Shown piece after piece: positions 29,446 to 38,389 of a stretch of DNA of 64,000 bases. The position numbers and the translations under genes were made by a program. The stretch lies in contig CAYUSW010000065.1 in assembly GCA_964447445.1 (NCBI GenBank), forward strand, positions 1 to 64,000, given 5' to 3'. Below the pieces are notes generated by a model. The model had not been told where the DNA came from. It worked only from the letters and a program-made list of their open reading frames with translations, and searched no databases. This DNA is from CAIOGO01 sp964447445. GTDB lineage: Bacteria; Bipolaricaulota; Bipolaricaulia; UBA7950; UBA9294. Positions within the stretch are counted from its first letter, which is position 1; each line of letters begins with the position of its first letter.

Positions 29446-32400
29446 GTGATTGCCGGCGATGACATCCGTCGCATAAAGCTGCAGCTGGCTCCACCGTCGG
29501 TGATTCTCGGCTGGTCGCACGGAGAGATCACGGAGTCCGAGACGATCAACTACCGAACGCATCGGGCGGAGCGGGGCGGCTTGTACGCCGAAGAGATCTT
29601 CGGGCCCGCCAACGACTACGAGTGCGCGTGCGGCAAGTACAAGGGCAAGAAGTACGAGGGGATCACGTGCGAGAAGTGTCACGTCCTCGTCACAGACTCA
29701 TCGGTTCGGCGCGTCAACATGGCGCACATCCAACTGGCCAGCCCCGTGGTCCACTTCTGGTTCCTCAAGGGGGTGTCCAGCCTTCTCAGTCGTCTCTTGG
29801 GGTTGAAGCGCCGCGAGCTCCAGCGGATCGCGTACTACGAGACCGAGCCCCTTGAGCAGGCTCTCTACATCGTCACGACGTCCGGAAGCAAGGAAGTGCG
29901 GCCAGGCGAGTCGCTGTATGCGTCCGAACACGCGATCCTGTCCCAGGCGTTGACCTTCGAGGTGGAGCCCGCATACTACCTCGACGAAGCCCCCCGCGTT
30001 CTCGCGGAGGAGGGTGGGCGAGTCACGATCGAAGAGCGGCAGCTGACGAACGGCGAGCGCATTCGCTCGGTCATCATCGGGAGTCAGGAGTACCCGATGG
30101 TGGGCGAGGCCGAGATCATGCTCGAGGACGGCGACGAGGTGGAAGCGGACACCGTGATCGCCGAGCGTCCGGTGGGCGAGATCTGCTCGAAGACAGCCTA
30201 CGACATGCTGGTGGACCGCTACGGCGCGGTCACGGGAGAGCCGCTCGATCGAGAGGTGCTGGACAGCTTGGCGTTCATCGTGACGCAGATCAAGGATCGC
30301 GACATCCCCCTCTCGATCGGAGAGCGGCTGACCTATCTCGAGAAGCGCGCGTACGAACGCATCTATCCGGACGGCTTCGCGGCCGAGACAGGCGCCGCTG
30401 GAATCAAGGGCATTCTCCAGTCGCTCGACGTAGAGGAGCTCTACGCGTCTCTCACTGAAGAGCTGCGCCAGGAGACGAGCATCGGCAACCAGCGGCGACT
30501 CATGAAGCGGCTCGAGGTGGTGGATCAGTTGCGGCGCTCCGGCAACAACCCGCAGGACATGATCCTCGATGCGGTTCCGGTTCTTCCACCCGACCTGCGC
30601 CCGATGATCCAGCTTGAGGGCGGGAAGTTCGCTACGACGGACCTGAACGACCTCTACCGCCGAATCATCAACCGGAACAACCGCCTCAAGAAGCTGGTCG
30701 ACATGGGTGCTCCGGAAGTGATCCTGCGGAATGAGCGACGGATGCTGCAGGAAGCGGTCGACGCCCTGATTCACAACGAGAAGAAGGAGAGCCCGATTCG
30801 GGGGCGCGACAACCGCCCGCTCAAGTCGTTGTCCGAACGGATCCACGGCAAGCACGGTCGGCTGCGTCGCAACCTGCTGGGTCGTCGCGTCGACTATTCG
30901 GGACGTGCCGTCATCGTTGTCGATCCGAAGCTGAAGCTGGCGCAGTGCGGGATTCCGAAGAAGATGGCGCTCGAGCTGTTCAAGCCGTTCATCTTGCACT
31001 ACCTCGAGACGACGACGTTCTCCGACTTCGACGAGATCAAGAATCGTGCCCTCATGGGCGAGATGCCCGAGGTGTGGGACATCCTTGACAAGCTCATCAA
31101 GAAGCACCCGGTGCTTCTCAACCGCGCCCCGACGCTCCACCGGCTCTCGATGCAGGCGTTCGAGCCGATCCTGGTGGACGGCGAGGCCATTCATGTCCAC
31201 CCCTTGGTGTGCCCGCCCTACAACGCGGACTTCGACGGCGACACGATGTCGGTGCACCTTCCGCTTTCTCCCGAGGCCATCGCGGAGGCACGGGAACTCA
31301 TGGCGGCGCCGCGCAACATCCTCTCGCCGTCGAGCGGCGAGCCCATCACGTTGCCGACGCAAGACCCGATCTTCGCCTTCTACTTCCTGACCCTCGAGGA
31401 GCCTGAGGGGAAGGGGAAGGGGAAGGCATTCCGCGACATCGACGAGGCCCAAAGAGCCTTCGAGACAGGAGCCCTAGGACTGCACAGCCTGGCGAAGATC
31501 CGCATCGACGGACAGATCGTCGACACCACTCTAGGTCGCGCCGAGGTGAACCGAGTCCTTCCCGAACCGATTCGCGACTACAGCCGCGTCATTGACCGGC
31601 GGACCGTGAAGAAGATCGTCATGCGCTGCTTCCACGAGTACGGCTGGGAGAAGACAGCCGAGGTCTTGGATGATCTGAAGGACCTTGGGTTCAAGTATGC
31701 CACGTATGCCGGCCTCACGATCTCACTCAAGGACTGCCTCATCCCCGTGGAGAAGACTGGCATTGTTCGCGAGTCCCAAGCCGCCGTGCTGCGCATCGAG
31801 ACCATGTTCAAGATGGGGCTGTCCACGGAGGAGGAGCGCCGCGACGCGGTGATTCGCATCTGGCGGCGCACGGTGGATGACGTGGAGCACGCCACGATGG
31901 AGAACCTGCGTCAGCACCTGTTCAACCCCGTGTATGGAATGGTCATGTCTGGCGCGCGGGGAGGTCCGGACCAGGTCAAGCAGCTCTGCGGGATGCGGGG
32001 ACCCATGGCGGGTCCGTCGGGCGAGATCATCGAGAGGCCCGTCATCTCGAACTTCCGCGAAGGGCTGGACATGATGGAGTACTTCATCTCCACCCACGGC
32101 GGGCGCAAGGGCGCGGCGGACACGGCGCTGAAGACGGCCGACTCGGGCTACCTGACCCGGCGCCTCGTGGACGCGTCGTCCGACACGATCATCCGTGCGG
32201 TCGACTGCGGGACGACGCAGGGTGTGGAGATTGATCCCCTACGGTTCAGCAAATCGGAAACGATGGAGGCGATTGAAGAGCGCATCTACGGGCGAGTCAC
32301 CGCGTCGCCCGTGATCGACCCGTCAAGCGGTGACGTGGTCGCGGATGCCAATCAGTGGATCACGCAGGAAATGGCCACACTGATCGGCCAGATGGAGTGC

Positions 32401-33129
32401 GAGCTGTCCACCGCGAGCGCGGCCGACCGCGAGCGCATGATCGGTGCGAAGAGCCTGCACGACGTCAAAGAACCTCGCACCGGGCGAGTGATCCTGAGGC
32501 AGGACGAGATGCTGACAGCGCGTCTCGCGGAGACCCTGCGCGCGGCGAAGATCAAGAAGATTCAGGTGCGGCCCCGCGTGGTGATCCGCTCCGCGATGAC
32601 TTGCGAGTCAACCGGAGGAGTGTGCCAGCTCTGCTACGGATATGACATGAGCAGCCATCAGCCGGTCGCGTTGGGGACGGCCGTAGGGGTCATCGCGGCG
32701 CAGTCTATCGGAGAGCCCGGCACGCAGCTGACGATGCGCACGTTCCATCTGGGCGGCGTTGCTGGAGAAGACATCACGCAGGGACTGCCTCGTGCCGAGG
32801 AGCTGTTCGAGGCGCGGAAGACGCCGAAGGAGAGCGAGGCGGGAATCTCACCGCTGGACGGGTTCGTCACCAGCGTCGTGTCCACGGAGACAGGACACGA
32901 CCAAGTGGAGATCACCGGAGAGCCGCGGGACATCCTCGTGCCGGCAGGAATCCTCAAAGCCGAAGAGGGTGACGAGGTCGCGACCGAGGACCTGATTCGT
33001 ACGAAGAGCCCGTGCAAGCGAGGTCTACATCCTGCGCGCCGACGATGGCAGCCAGGAACTCCTGCTGCTGGATCCCGCGAGCGGCGACCGATCGTACACC
33101 ATCCCGCGCGGAGCTACGGTCAAGGTTGA
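29446..33129 (+). CDS. rpoC: RNA polymerase beta' subunit, N-terminal part (frameshifted rpoC)
   Basis: This is the beta' subunit of RNA polymerase from the N-terminus through the catalytic core. The GTG at 29446 is chosen because AGGAGAGG lies 8 nt before it. Features are zinc site 1 (CACGKYKGKKYEGITCEKC near residue 60), the active-site Mg loop NADFDGDT (593-600), the bridge-helix region, zinc site 2 (VDCGTTQG and TCESTGGVCQLC) and the trigger loop area MRTFHLGGVAGEDITQG. The reading frame is right up to about DLIRTKS (33009), then leaves the family sequence and stops at 33129. The conserved continuation lies in the next frame (+1). A single extra base, most simply in CCC at 33009-33011, would explain it. 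Confidence 0.93.
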   Translation: MIAGDDIRRIKLQLAPPSVILGWSHGEITESETINYRTHRAERGGLYAEEIFGPANDYECACGKYKGKKYEGITCEKCHVLVTDSSVRRVNMAHIQLASPVVHFWFLKGVSSLLSRLLGLKRRELQRIAYYETEPLEQALYIVTTSGSKEVRPGESLYASEHAILSQALTFEVEPAYYLDEAPRVLAEEGGRVTIEERQLTNGERIRSVIIGSQEYPMVGEAEIMLEDGDEVEADTVIAERPVGEICSKTAYDMLVDRYGAVTGEPLDREVLDSLAFIVTQIKDRDIPLSIGERLTYLEKRAYERIYPDGFAAETGAAGIKGILQSLDVEELYASLTEELRQETSIGNQRRLMKRLEVVDQLRRSGNNPQDMILDAVPVLPPDLRPMIQLEGGKFATTDLNDLYRRIINRNNRLKKLVDMGAPEVILRNERRMLQEAVDALIHNEKKESPIRGRDNRPLKSLSERIHGKHGRLRRNLLGRRVDYSGRAVIVVDPKLKLAQCGIPKKMALELFKPFILHYLETTTFSDFDEIKNRALMGEMPEVWDILDKLIKKHPVLLNRAPTLHRLSMQAFEPILVDGEAIHVHPLVCPPYNADFDGDTMSVHLPLSPEAIAEARELMAAPRNILSPSSGEPITLPTQDPIFAFYFLTLEEPEGKGKGKAFRDIDEAQRAFETGALGLHSLAKIRIDGQIVDTTLGRAEVNRVLPEPIRDYSRVIDRRTVKKIVMRCFHEYGWEKTAEVLDDLKDLGFKYATYAGLTISLKDCLIPVEKTGIVRESQAAVLRIETMFKMGLSTEEERRDAVIRIWRRTVDDVEHATMENLRQHLFNPVYGMVMSGARGGPDQVKQLCGMRGPMAGPSGEIIERPVISNFREGLDMMEYFISTHGGRKGAADTALKTADSGYLTRRLVDASSDTIIRAVDCGTTQGVEIDPLRFSKSETMEAIEERIYGRVTASPVIDPSSGDVVADANQWITQEMATLIGQMECELSTASAADRERMIGAKSLHDVKEPRTGRVILRQDEMLTARLAETLRAAKIKKIQVRPRVVIRSAMTCESTGGVCQLCYGYDMSSHQPVALGTAVGVIAAQSIGEPGTQLTMRTFHLGGVAGEDITQGLPRAEELFEARKTPKESEAGISPLDGFVTSVVSTETGHDQVEITGEPRDILVPAGILKAEEGDEVATEDLIRTKSPCKRGLHPARRRWQPGTPAAGSRERRPIVHHPARSYGQG

Positions 33130-33178
33130 GACCGGCGATGTCGTCGAGGCGAAAGATGCCCTAACGGACCGCTTCAAC

Positions 33179-34414
33179 GTGGAACCGGTCGTTGCGACGC
33201 GGAAAGCAAAGGTCGAATTGTCCGAAGAGAACGACAGGGTGTTCCGACTCGTGTTTGGCGAGGGAGACGTGGTCGAACACGAGATCCCCTACGGCGGCCG
33301 ACTGCTCGTGGAGCCGGGGCAGACCGTGCAGGCGGGGAAAGCCGTCACATCGCGCTCGAAGCCCATCTTCGTCGCTGCGGAGGGTGAAGGGACTGCCGTC
33401 GTCTTGGACGATCGGATCCTCGTGTACAACCCGGAGGGAGGACTGCGGATTCCGCTCACGGCAGACATCTCGTCCCTGAAGGGGCACGGGGAAACCGTGC
33501 GCGCCGGCGAGCCGCTCGTCCGGCTCGAGGTGCCGCACGTCGGCGAGGTGCGCGTGGAATCGATCGAGATCCATGGCGAAATCGCCAAAGTGAGAATCGA
33601 GCCGAAGAGCGTGGTGACGATCGACAAAGCAGTCACGGTACGCGTGGGCGACAAGATCGAAGAGGGAGACCTGTTAACCAAAGGGATCGTGGCGCCGCAC
33701 ACGGTGCTCGCGGCTGCCGGCGTTCAGAAGGCCCGTCAGTACCTCTTGACGGAGATCCACAAGGTGTACAGGCAGCAAGGCGTGGACATTAACGACAAGC
33801 ATCTCGAGGTGATCATTCGCCAGATCCTGAACAACGTGCGGATCATGGACAAGGGTGACTCGCGCTTCCTGCTGGGTGATCTCGTCACGCTGGAGGAGTT
33901 CCGCAAGGAGGTCAAGACTCTGGCTCTGTGGAACCAGGAAGCGGACAAGACGCGCGCAGAGGCGCTGAGTCTTCCCCTGGCGGAAGATGTGACCGTCGAT
34001 GACCAAATCGCGGCCCGGAGCGGAGAGCCTCTGACGGCCCTCGTGTTGGCAACGGCCAGGAGGGCGAAGATCGACGTCGTCCGGGTCGTGCGGGACGAGG
34101 AGGAGGTCGAGGTCCCCGTCGCGGAGAAGCGGCTGCCTGCCGGCGACCGCGAGCTCTTGAGGATCTCGAAGGCGGCCTTGCAGACGAAGGGGTGGCTCTC
34201 CGCCGCGTCGTTCCAGCGAACGACGAAAGTGCTCGCCGAGGCGGCGCTGCGCGGCGAGACCGACGAACTGGAAGGGCTGAAGCCGAGCATCATTGTGGGA
34301 AAACGGATCCCCGCTGGGACGGGCTTCCGGCCCCTCGTCAGCGCGGGGGTGCCTGCCGGCAGCGCCGACGTGCCCGCAGCCGAAGAGCCGGCGGATGACG
34401 AGGATTCTGCGTAG
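33179..34414 (+). CDS. rpoC: RNA polymerase beta' subunit, C-terminal part (frameshifted rpoC)
   Basis: This is the C-terminal 411 residues of beta'. The frame is open back to 32996 and family-like from about SEVYILRADDG (33017), so the GTG at 33179 is only the first usable start, not a true gene start. Conserved parts are IPYGGRLLVEPGQTVQAG, the HKVYRQQGVDINDKHLEVIIRQ block split by short gaps, GDLVTLEEF, and the C-terminal KGWLSAASFQRTTKVLAEAAL region. Joined to the upstream part by removal of one base, it gives a full-length protein of about 1655 residues. It is followed by a separate promoter for rpsL. Confidence 0.93.
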   Translation: MEPVVATRKAKVELSEENDRVFRLVFGEGDVVEHEIPYGGRLLVEPGQTVQAGKAVTSRSKPIFVAAEGEGTAVVLDDRILVYNPEGGLRIPLTADISSLKGHGETVRAGEPLVRLEVPHVGEVRVESIEIHGEIAKVRIEPKSVVTIDKAVTVRVGDKIEEGDLLTKGIVAPHTVLAAAGVQKARQYLLTEIHKVYRQQGVDINDKHLEVIIRQILNNVRIMDKGDSRFLLGDLVTLEEFRKEVKTLALWNQEADKTRAEALSLPLAEDVTVDDQIAARSGEPLTALVLATARRAKIDVVRVVRDEEEVEVPVAEKRLPAGDRELLRISKAALQTKGWLSAASFQRTTKVLAEAALRGETDELEGLKPSIIVGKRIPAGTGFRPLVSAGVPAGSADVPAAEEPADDEDSA

Positions 34415-34416
34415 CC

Positions 34417-34445
34417 TTGAAGGGGCTACAGGCCCAACCTATAAT
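34417..34445 (+). promoter_or_regulatory. str/S10 operon promoter
   Basis: TTGAAG (34417-34422), a 17-nt spacer and a consensus TATAAT (34440-34445) lie between rpoC and rpsL. This probably drives the long ribosomal protein transcript that ends at 51834. Confidence 0.82.
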
Positions 34446-34472
34446 CACGGCCATCCAAGCCAGGGAGTGAAG

Positions 34473-34844
34473 ATGCCAACGATCAATCAGCTGATCCGAC
34501 TCGGGCGGAAGCCCAAGACGAAGAAGAGCAAGGCTCCGCAGCTCAGTACATGCCCGCAGAAGCGCGGCGTCTGCACGCGCGTCTACACGCGCACGCCGAA
34601 GAAGCCAAATTCCGCGTTGCGGAAAGTCGCCCGCGTGCGGATGAGCAACGGGAAGGAAGTCACCGCCTACATTGGGGGAGAAGGGCACAACCTGCAGGAG
34701 CACTCCATGGTGTTGGTGCGGGGTGGTCGCGTCAAGGATCTACCCGGAGTCAGGTACCACATCATTCGCGGCACCCTGGACTCAGAGGGCGTGACGTCAC
34801 GGCGTCAGGGCCGGTCGAAGTATGGCGCCAAGAAGCAGCAGTAG
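34473..34844 (+). CDS. rpsL: 30S ribosomal protein S12
   Basis: This 123-residue S12 sits at the decoding centre. The conserved segments are MPTINQLIRLGRK, TPKKPNSALRKVARVRMSN (the streptomycin-resistance Lys lies in KKPNS), GHNLQEHSMVLVRGGRVKDLPGVRYH and the RSKYGAKK tail. The start is the ATG after AGGGAGTGA; an upstream in-frame extension crosses the promoter and was discarded. It is the first gene of the large ribosomal protein operon. Confidence 0.98.
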   Translation: MPTINQLIRLGRKPKTKKSKAPQLSTCPQKRGVCTRVYTRTPKKPNSALRKVARVRMSNGKEVTAYIGGEGHNLQEHSMVLVRGGRVKDLPGVRYHIIRGTLDSEGVTSRRQGRSKYGAKKQQ

Positions 34845-34857
34845 TGAGGAGACGAGC

Positions 34858-35316
34858 ATGAAGATCCCTGGTCGTGACGTGAAGCCCGACATCCGCCACA
34901 GCAGCAAGCTCCTGGCGAAGCTCATCAACTACGTCATGCAGGAGGGTAAGAAGCCGATCGCCGAGCGGATCGTCTACGGGGCCCTCGAGTTGGTGGAGTC
35001 GAGGAGCGGCTCTCCATCGCTCGATGTGTTCAATGAGGCCATCACGAACTGCTGCCCACGCCTTGAGGTCCGAACTCGGCGGGTCGGCGGTGCCAACTAT
35101 CAGGTGCCGTACGAAGTTCCGGCGGATCGGCAGATCGCGCTCGCGCTTCGCTGGCTCGTCGCGGCGTCGCGGGAGCGAGGCGAGCACACCATGGCCGAGC
35201 GATTGGCTGCCGAGATCGTCGACGCGTCGCGCAAAGAGGGGAAGGCCTACACGAAGCGGCTGGATGCTCATCGCATGGCCGAGTCCAACAAGGCGTTCGC
35301 GCACTACCGCTGGTAG
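34858..35316 (+). CDS. rpsG: 30S ribosomal protein S7
   Basis: This 152-residue S7 is a primary assembler of the 30S head that contacts E-site tRNA. It shows family blocks KLINYVMQEGKKPIAERIVYGAL, VGGANYQVPYEVPADRQIALALRWL, MAERLAAEI and the C-terminal RMAESNKAFAHYRW. The ATG at 34858 has GAGGAG upstream, 13 bases after the rpsL stop. S7 is often the translational repressor of the str operon; no binding site was identified here. Confidence 0.97.
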   Translation: MKIPGRDVKPDIRHSSKLLAKLINYVMQEGKKPIAERIVYGALELVESRSGSPSLDVFNEAITNCCPRLEVRTRRVGGANYQVPYEVPADRQIALALRWLVAASRERGEHTMAERLAAEIVDASRKEGKAYTKRLDAHRMAESNKAFAHYRW

Positions 35317-35363
35317 ACGCTCGCTCGGCCCGCGCCCGAAGTCCCGGCAAAGGAACGTCGACT

Positions 35364-37436
35364 GTGTCTCCGCGTACGTCTGACCTCGAGAGAGTGCGCA
35401 ACATTGGCATCATGGCGCACATCGATGCCGGGAAGACGACGACGACGGAGCGCATCCTCTTCTACACCGGCCAGATCCACAAGATGGGCGAAGTCCATGA
35501 GGGTGACACCGAAATGGACTGGATGGCGCAGGAGCGGGAGCGCGGGATCACGATCACGTCGGCTGCGACGACGTGTCCGTGGAAAGACCACCAGATCAAC
35601 ATCATCGACACGCCGGGGCACGTCGACTTCACTGCCGAGGTCGAGCGCAGCCTGCGGGTGCTGGACGGTGCCGTCGTCCTCTTCTCGGGCGTGGAGATGG
35701 TCGAGTCCCAGTCGGAGACGGTCTGGCGGCAGGCCGACCGCTACAAGACCCCGCGCATCGCTTTCGTCAACAAACTCGATCGTGCAGAGGCGAGCTTCAC
35801 AGGCACACTCGAGATGATCGAAGCGCGCCTTGGCGTGCGGACGGTTCCGTTGAGCCTGCCGCATCGAGACGCGGATCGCCGGCTTCTGGGCATCGTCGAC
35901 CTGCTCGCGCGAGAGCTCGTTGTGTGGGACAGTGGGAGCCAGGGCTCCGCGATGGCGCGGGAGCCGGTTCCCCCTGCTCTGCACGAGCAGGTAGAACTGT
36001 ACCGCGAGCTGGCGATCGAGCGAACGGCGGAGTTCGACGATCGATTGATGGAGTCGTTCCTCGAGGGGCGGGAAGTGCGTCCGGAGGATTTCCACGCGGG
36101 GCTCCGACGGGGATGCATTGCGAATCGACTGATCCCCGTAGTCGGGGGATCTGCGTTCCAGAACGTCGGCGTACAGCCGCTTCTCGATGCCGTAGTTCGC
36201 TATCTACCTTCTCCGGTCGACGTCCCTCCCGTGCGGGGCGTCGACGGCGTGGAGGAGCGGGCGTCGAATCCGGAAGCTCCCTTCTCCGCTCTTGCATTCA
36301 AAGTGACGTCCGACCCGTACGCCGGGCGGCTGGTTTACCTACGCATCTACTCCGGATCTCTGAAGGTCGGAGGACACGCATACAACAGCTCAACGGGCAA
36401 AGGCCTTCGAGTCACGAAGCTCTTCCGCATGCACGCCAACCACCGAATGGCGCTGGACGAAGCGGTTGCGGGCGACATCGTCGCGGTCGTCGGGTCGCAG
36501 GACGTCTCGACGGGGGACACGCTGTGCGACAAGAGCGCGCCGATCCTGCTCGAGAAGATCCAATTCCCCGAACCCGTCGTGTTCTCGGCCGTGGAGCCGC
36601 GAACGGAAGCCGAGCGGCTGGGACTGATGGACGGACTAGCGAAGCTGGCTCAGGAGGATCCGACGTTCCACGTCCGGACGGATGAGACGACCGACCAGAT
36701 CATCATCGGCGGGATGGGCGAGTTGCACCTGGATGTGCTGGTCCGCCGCCTGCGCGAAGAGCTGCGCGTCCACGCGCGAGTCGGCACACCTCAGGTGGCA
36801 TACCGGGAGACTCTCCGCGAGCCGGTCGTCGCGGAGGACGAGTTCGAGAGGCAAGCGGGCGGGCGCGGTCAGTTCGCGCGCGTCGTCCTGCGGCTCGAGC
36901 CGTTGCCGCGGGAAAGCGGGATCACGTTCCGCTTTGACGCGAAGCCGGAAGAGATCCCAAAGGCGTATGCGGCGGCCATTGAGAGCGCTCTGCGGGGAAC
37001 GTTGACAAACGGTCCACTAGCGGGATATCCTCTCGCCGACATCGGAGCCGCCGTTATTGGTGGGTCTTTTCATCCGGTAGACTCGTCCGAGCTTGCGTTT
37101 CGTGCAGCCGCATCCGCGGCGTTGCACAAGGCGTACAGTGCGGGTGTGTTTGAGCTTCTCGAACCGATTATGGAAGGAGAAGTGATCACGCCTGCCGAGT
37201 ACCTGGGTGAAGTGATGGAGGACCTGGCGCGCAGGCGTGGAGAAATCCACATGCTTCGGCCGCTGGAGACGGTGCAGATCCTGATGGTCTGCATCCCGCT
37301 GGCCGAGACGTTTGGGTACGCGACGCGGTTGCGCTCTCTGACCCAGGGAAGAGCGACGTACTCGCTTCGGGTGGCTCGTTACGAGAGAGTCCCGGAGGGG
37401 TTGCAGGGGAAGATCGTCAAGAGTAGAGGGTACTGA
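35364..37436 (+). CDS. fusA: Elongation factor G
   Basis: This 690-residue translocation GTPase has G1 AHIDAGKTTTT at residues 18-28, the switch I region with RERGITITSAAT, G3 DTPGHVDF and G4 NKLDR. Domains II to V follow (GMGELHLDVLVRRLREEL in domain III; AGVFELLEPIMEGEV and EYLGEVMEDLARRRGEI in V). The GTG start has an AAAGGAA SD. Unusually, no tuf gene follows; rpsJ starts 1 base after the stop. Confidence 0.97.
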   Translation: MSPRTSDLERVRNIGIMAHIDAGKTTTTERILFYTGQIHKMGEVHEGDTEMDWMAQERERGITITSAATTCPWKDHQINIIDTPGHVDFTAEVERSLRVLDGAVVLFSGVEMVESQSETVWRQADRYKTPRIAFVNKLDRAEASFTGTLEMIEARLGVRTVPLSLPHRDADRRLLGIVDLLARELVVWDSGSQGSAMAREPVPPALHEQVELYRELAIERTAEFDDRLMESFLEGREVRPEDFHAGLRRGCIANRLIPVVGGSAFQNVGVQPLLDAVVRYLPSPVDVPPVRGVDGVEERASNPEAPFSALAFKVTSDPYAGRLVYLRIYSGSLKVGGHAYNSSTGKGLRVTKLFRMHANHRMALDEAVAGDIVAVVGSQDVSTGDTLCDKSAPILLEKIQFPEPVVFSAVEPRTEAERLGLMDGLAKLAQEDPTFHVRTDETTDQIIIGGMGELHLDVLVRRLREELRVHARVGTPQVAYRETLREPVVAEDEFERQAGGRGQFARVVLRLEPLPRESGITFRFDAKPEEIPKAYAAAIESALRGTLTNGPLAGYPLADIGAAVIGGSFHPVDSSELAFRAAASAALHKAYSAGVFELLEPIMEGEVITPAEYLGEVMEDLARRRGEIHMLRPLETVQILMVCIPLAETFGYATRLRSLTQGRATYSLRVARYERVPEGLQGKIVKSRGY

Positions 37437-37437
37437 C

Positions 37438-37746
37438 ATGGCGAGAGAGAAGATCCGGATCAAGCTGCGGGGGTACGATCACGAGCTTGTCGACAGCTCG
37501 GTTCGGAAGATCGTGGAGTCGGCAAAGGAGACGCGGGCCAAGATCGCTGGCCCGATTCCGCTTCCGACGGAGCGCCGCGTGTACACGGTGTTGCGGTCTC
37601 CGCACATCGACAAGCGATCGATGGAGCACTTTGAGCGGCGGATCCACACGCGCCTCCTCGACATCAAGGAGCCGACCTCTGAGACGATTAACGCGCTGAT
37701 GGATATCGAACTCCCCACGGGCATCGACATCGAGATCAAACTCTAG
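37438..37746 (+). CDS. rpsJ: 30S ribosomal protein S10
   Basis: This 102-residue S10 (NusE), head protein of the 30S and partner of NusB/NusG in antitermination, shows KIRIKLRGYDHELVDSS, GPIPLPTERRVYTVLRSPH and THTRLL-like DIKEPTSETINALMDIELPTGIDIEIKL in pieces. It begins the S10 operon portion, directly after fusA with no tuf and no leader, so it must be read from the rpsL promoter. Confidence 0.98.
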   Translation: MAREKIRIKLRGYDHELVDSSVRKIVESAKETRAKIAGPIPLPTERRVYTVLRSPHIDKRSMEHFERRIHTRLLDIKEPTSETINALMDIELPTGIDIEIKL

Positions 37747-37765
37747 GCACGAAGGTAGGCGACGC

Positions 37766-38389
37766 ATGGCTCGGAGGCTTCTCGGAAAGAAGATTGGCAT
37801 GGCGCAGGTGTTTGTCGATGACCGCGCGGTCGGCGTGACGGTCATCGAAACGCGTCCCTGCACCGTCGTCCAGATCAAGACGAAGGAGAGAGACGGATAC
37901 GACGCCTTGCAGCTCGGCTACGACGAAGTCAAGGAGACGAAGGTCTCCCGGCCGCTCGCGGGGCACTTCAAGAAGAGCGGTGTGGCGGCGCATCGTCACT
38001 TGTTTGAGATCCGTGTCGAGAGTGTGGGGGAGTACAAAGTCGGTGACGCCATCGGGGTGGGGATCTTCGCCGAGGGCGACAAGGTGGACGTGTCCGGTAC
38101 CAGCCGAGGACTCGGGTTCCAGGGCGTCGTGAAGCGATGGAACTTCAGCGGCGGACCGGACAGCCACGGCTCCAAATTCCACCGGCGGCCCGGTTCGGTA
38201 GGGTGCCACGTGGAGCCGGGGCGGATCATCAAGGGGCGGAAAATGCCGGGGCACATGGGGAATCGGCGTGTCACGGTGCGCGGGCTTCGCGTGGTCAAGA
38301 TTGACGCCGAGAAGAACCTGCTCGTCCTCAAGGGGGCGACGCCGGGGGCCCGCGGAAGCCTCTTGGAATTGGGGAAGCATCATGGTTGA
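37766..38389 (+). CDS. rplC: 50S ribosomal protein L3
   Basis: This 207-residue L3 lies near the peptidyl transferase centre. It opens with RRLLGKKIGMAQVF, and carries the long loop region GTSRGLGFQGVVKRWNFSGGP with SHGSKFHRRPGSVG and the KMPGHMGNRRVTVRGL motif. The gene overlaps rplD by 8 bases. Confidence 0.98.
   Translation: MARRLLGKKIGMAQVFVDDRAVGVTVIETRPCTVVQIKTKERDGYDALQLGYDEVKETKVSRPLAGHFKKSGVAAHRHLFEIRVESVGEYKVGDAIGVGIFAEGDKVDVSGTSRGLGFQGVVKRWNFSGGPDSHGSKFHRRPGSVGCHVEPGRIIKGRKMPGHMGNRRVTVRGLRVVKIDAEKNLLVLKGATPGARGSLLELGKHHG

Noticed and set aside
29698..31452. 584-codon minus-strand frame opposite rpoC
   Set aside because: It is a shadow of a conserved, essential gene.
32996..33129. 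Programmed +1 frameshifting as the normal way to make RpoC
   Set aside because: No stop codon or slippery site of the prfB type lies at the joint, and a one-base error in a CCC run is simpler. Left as a check in the findings.
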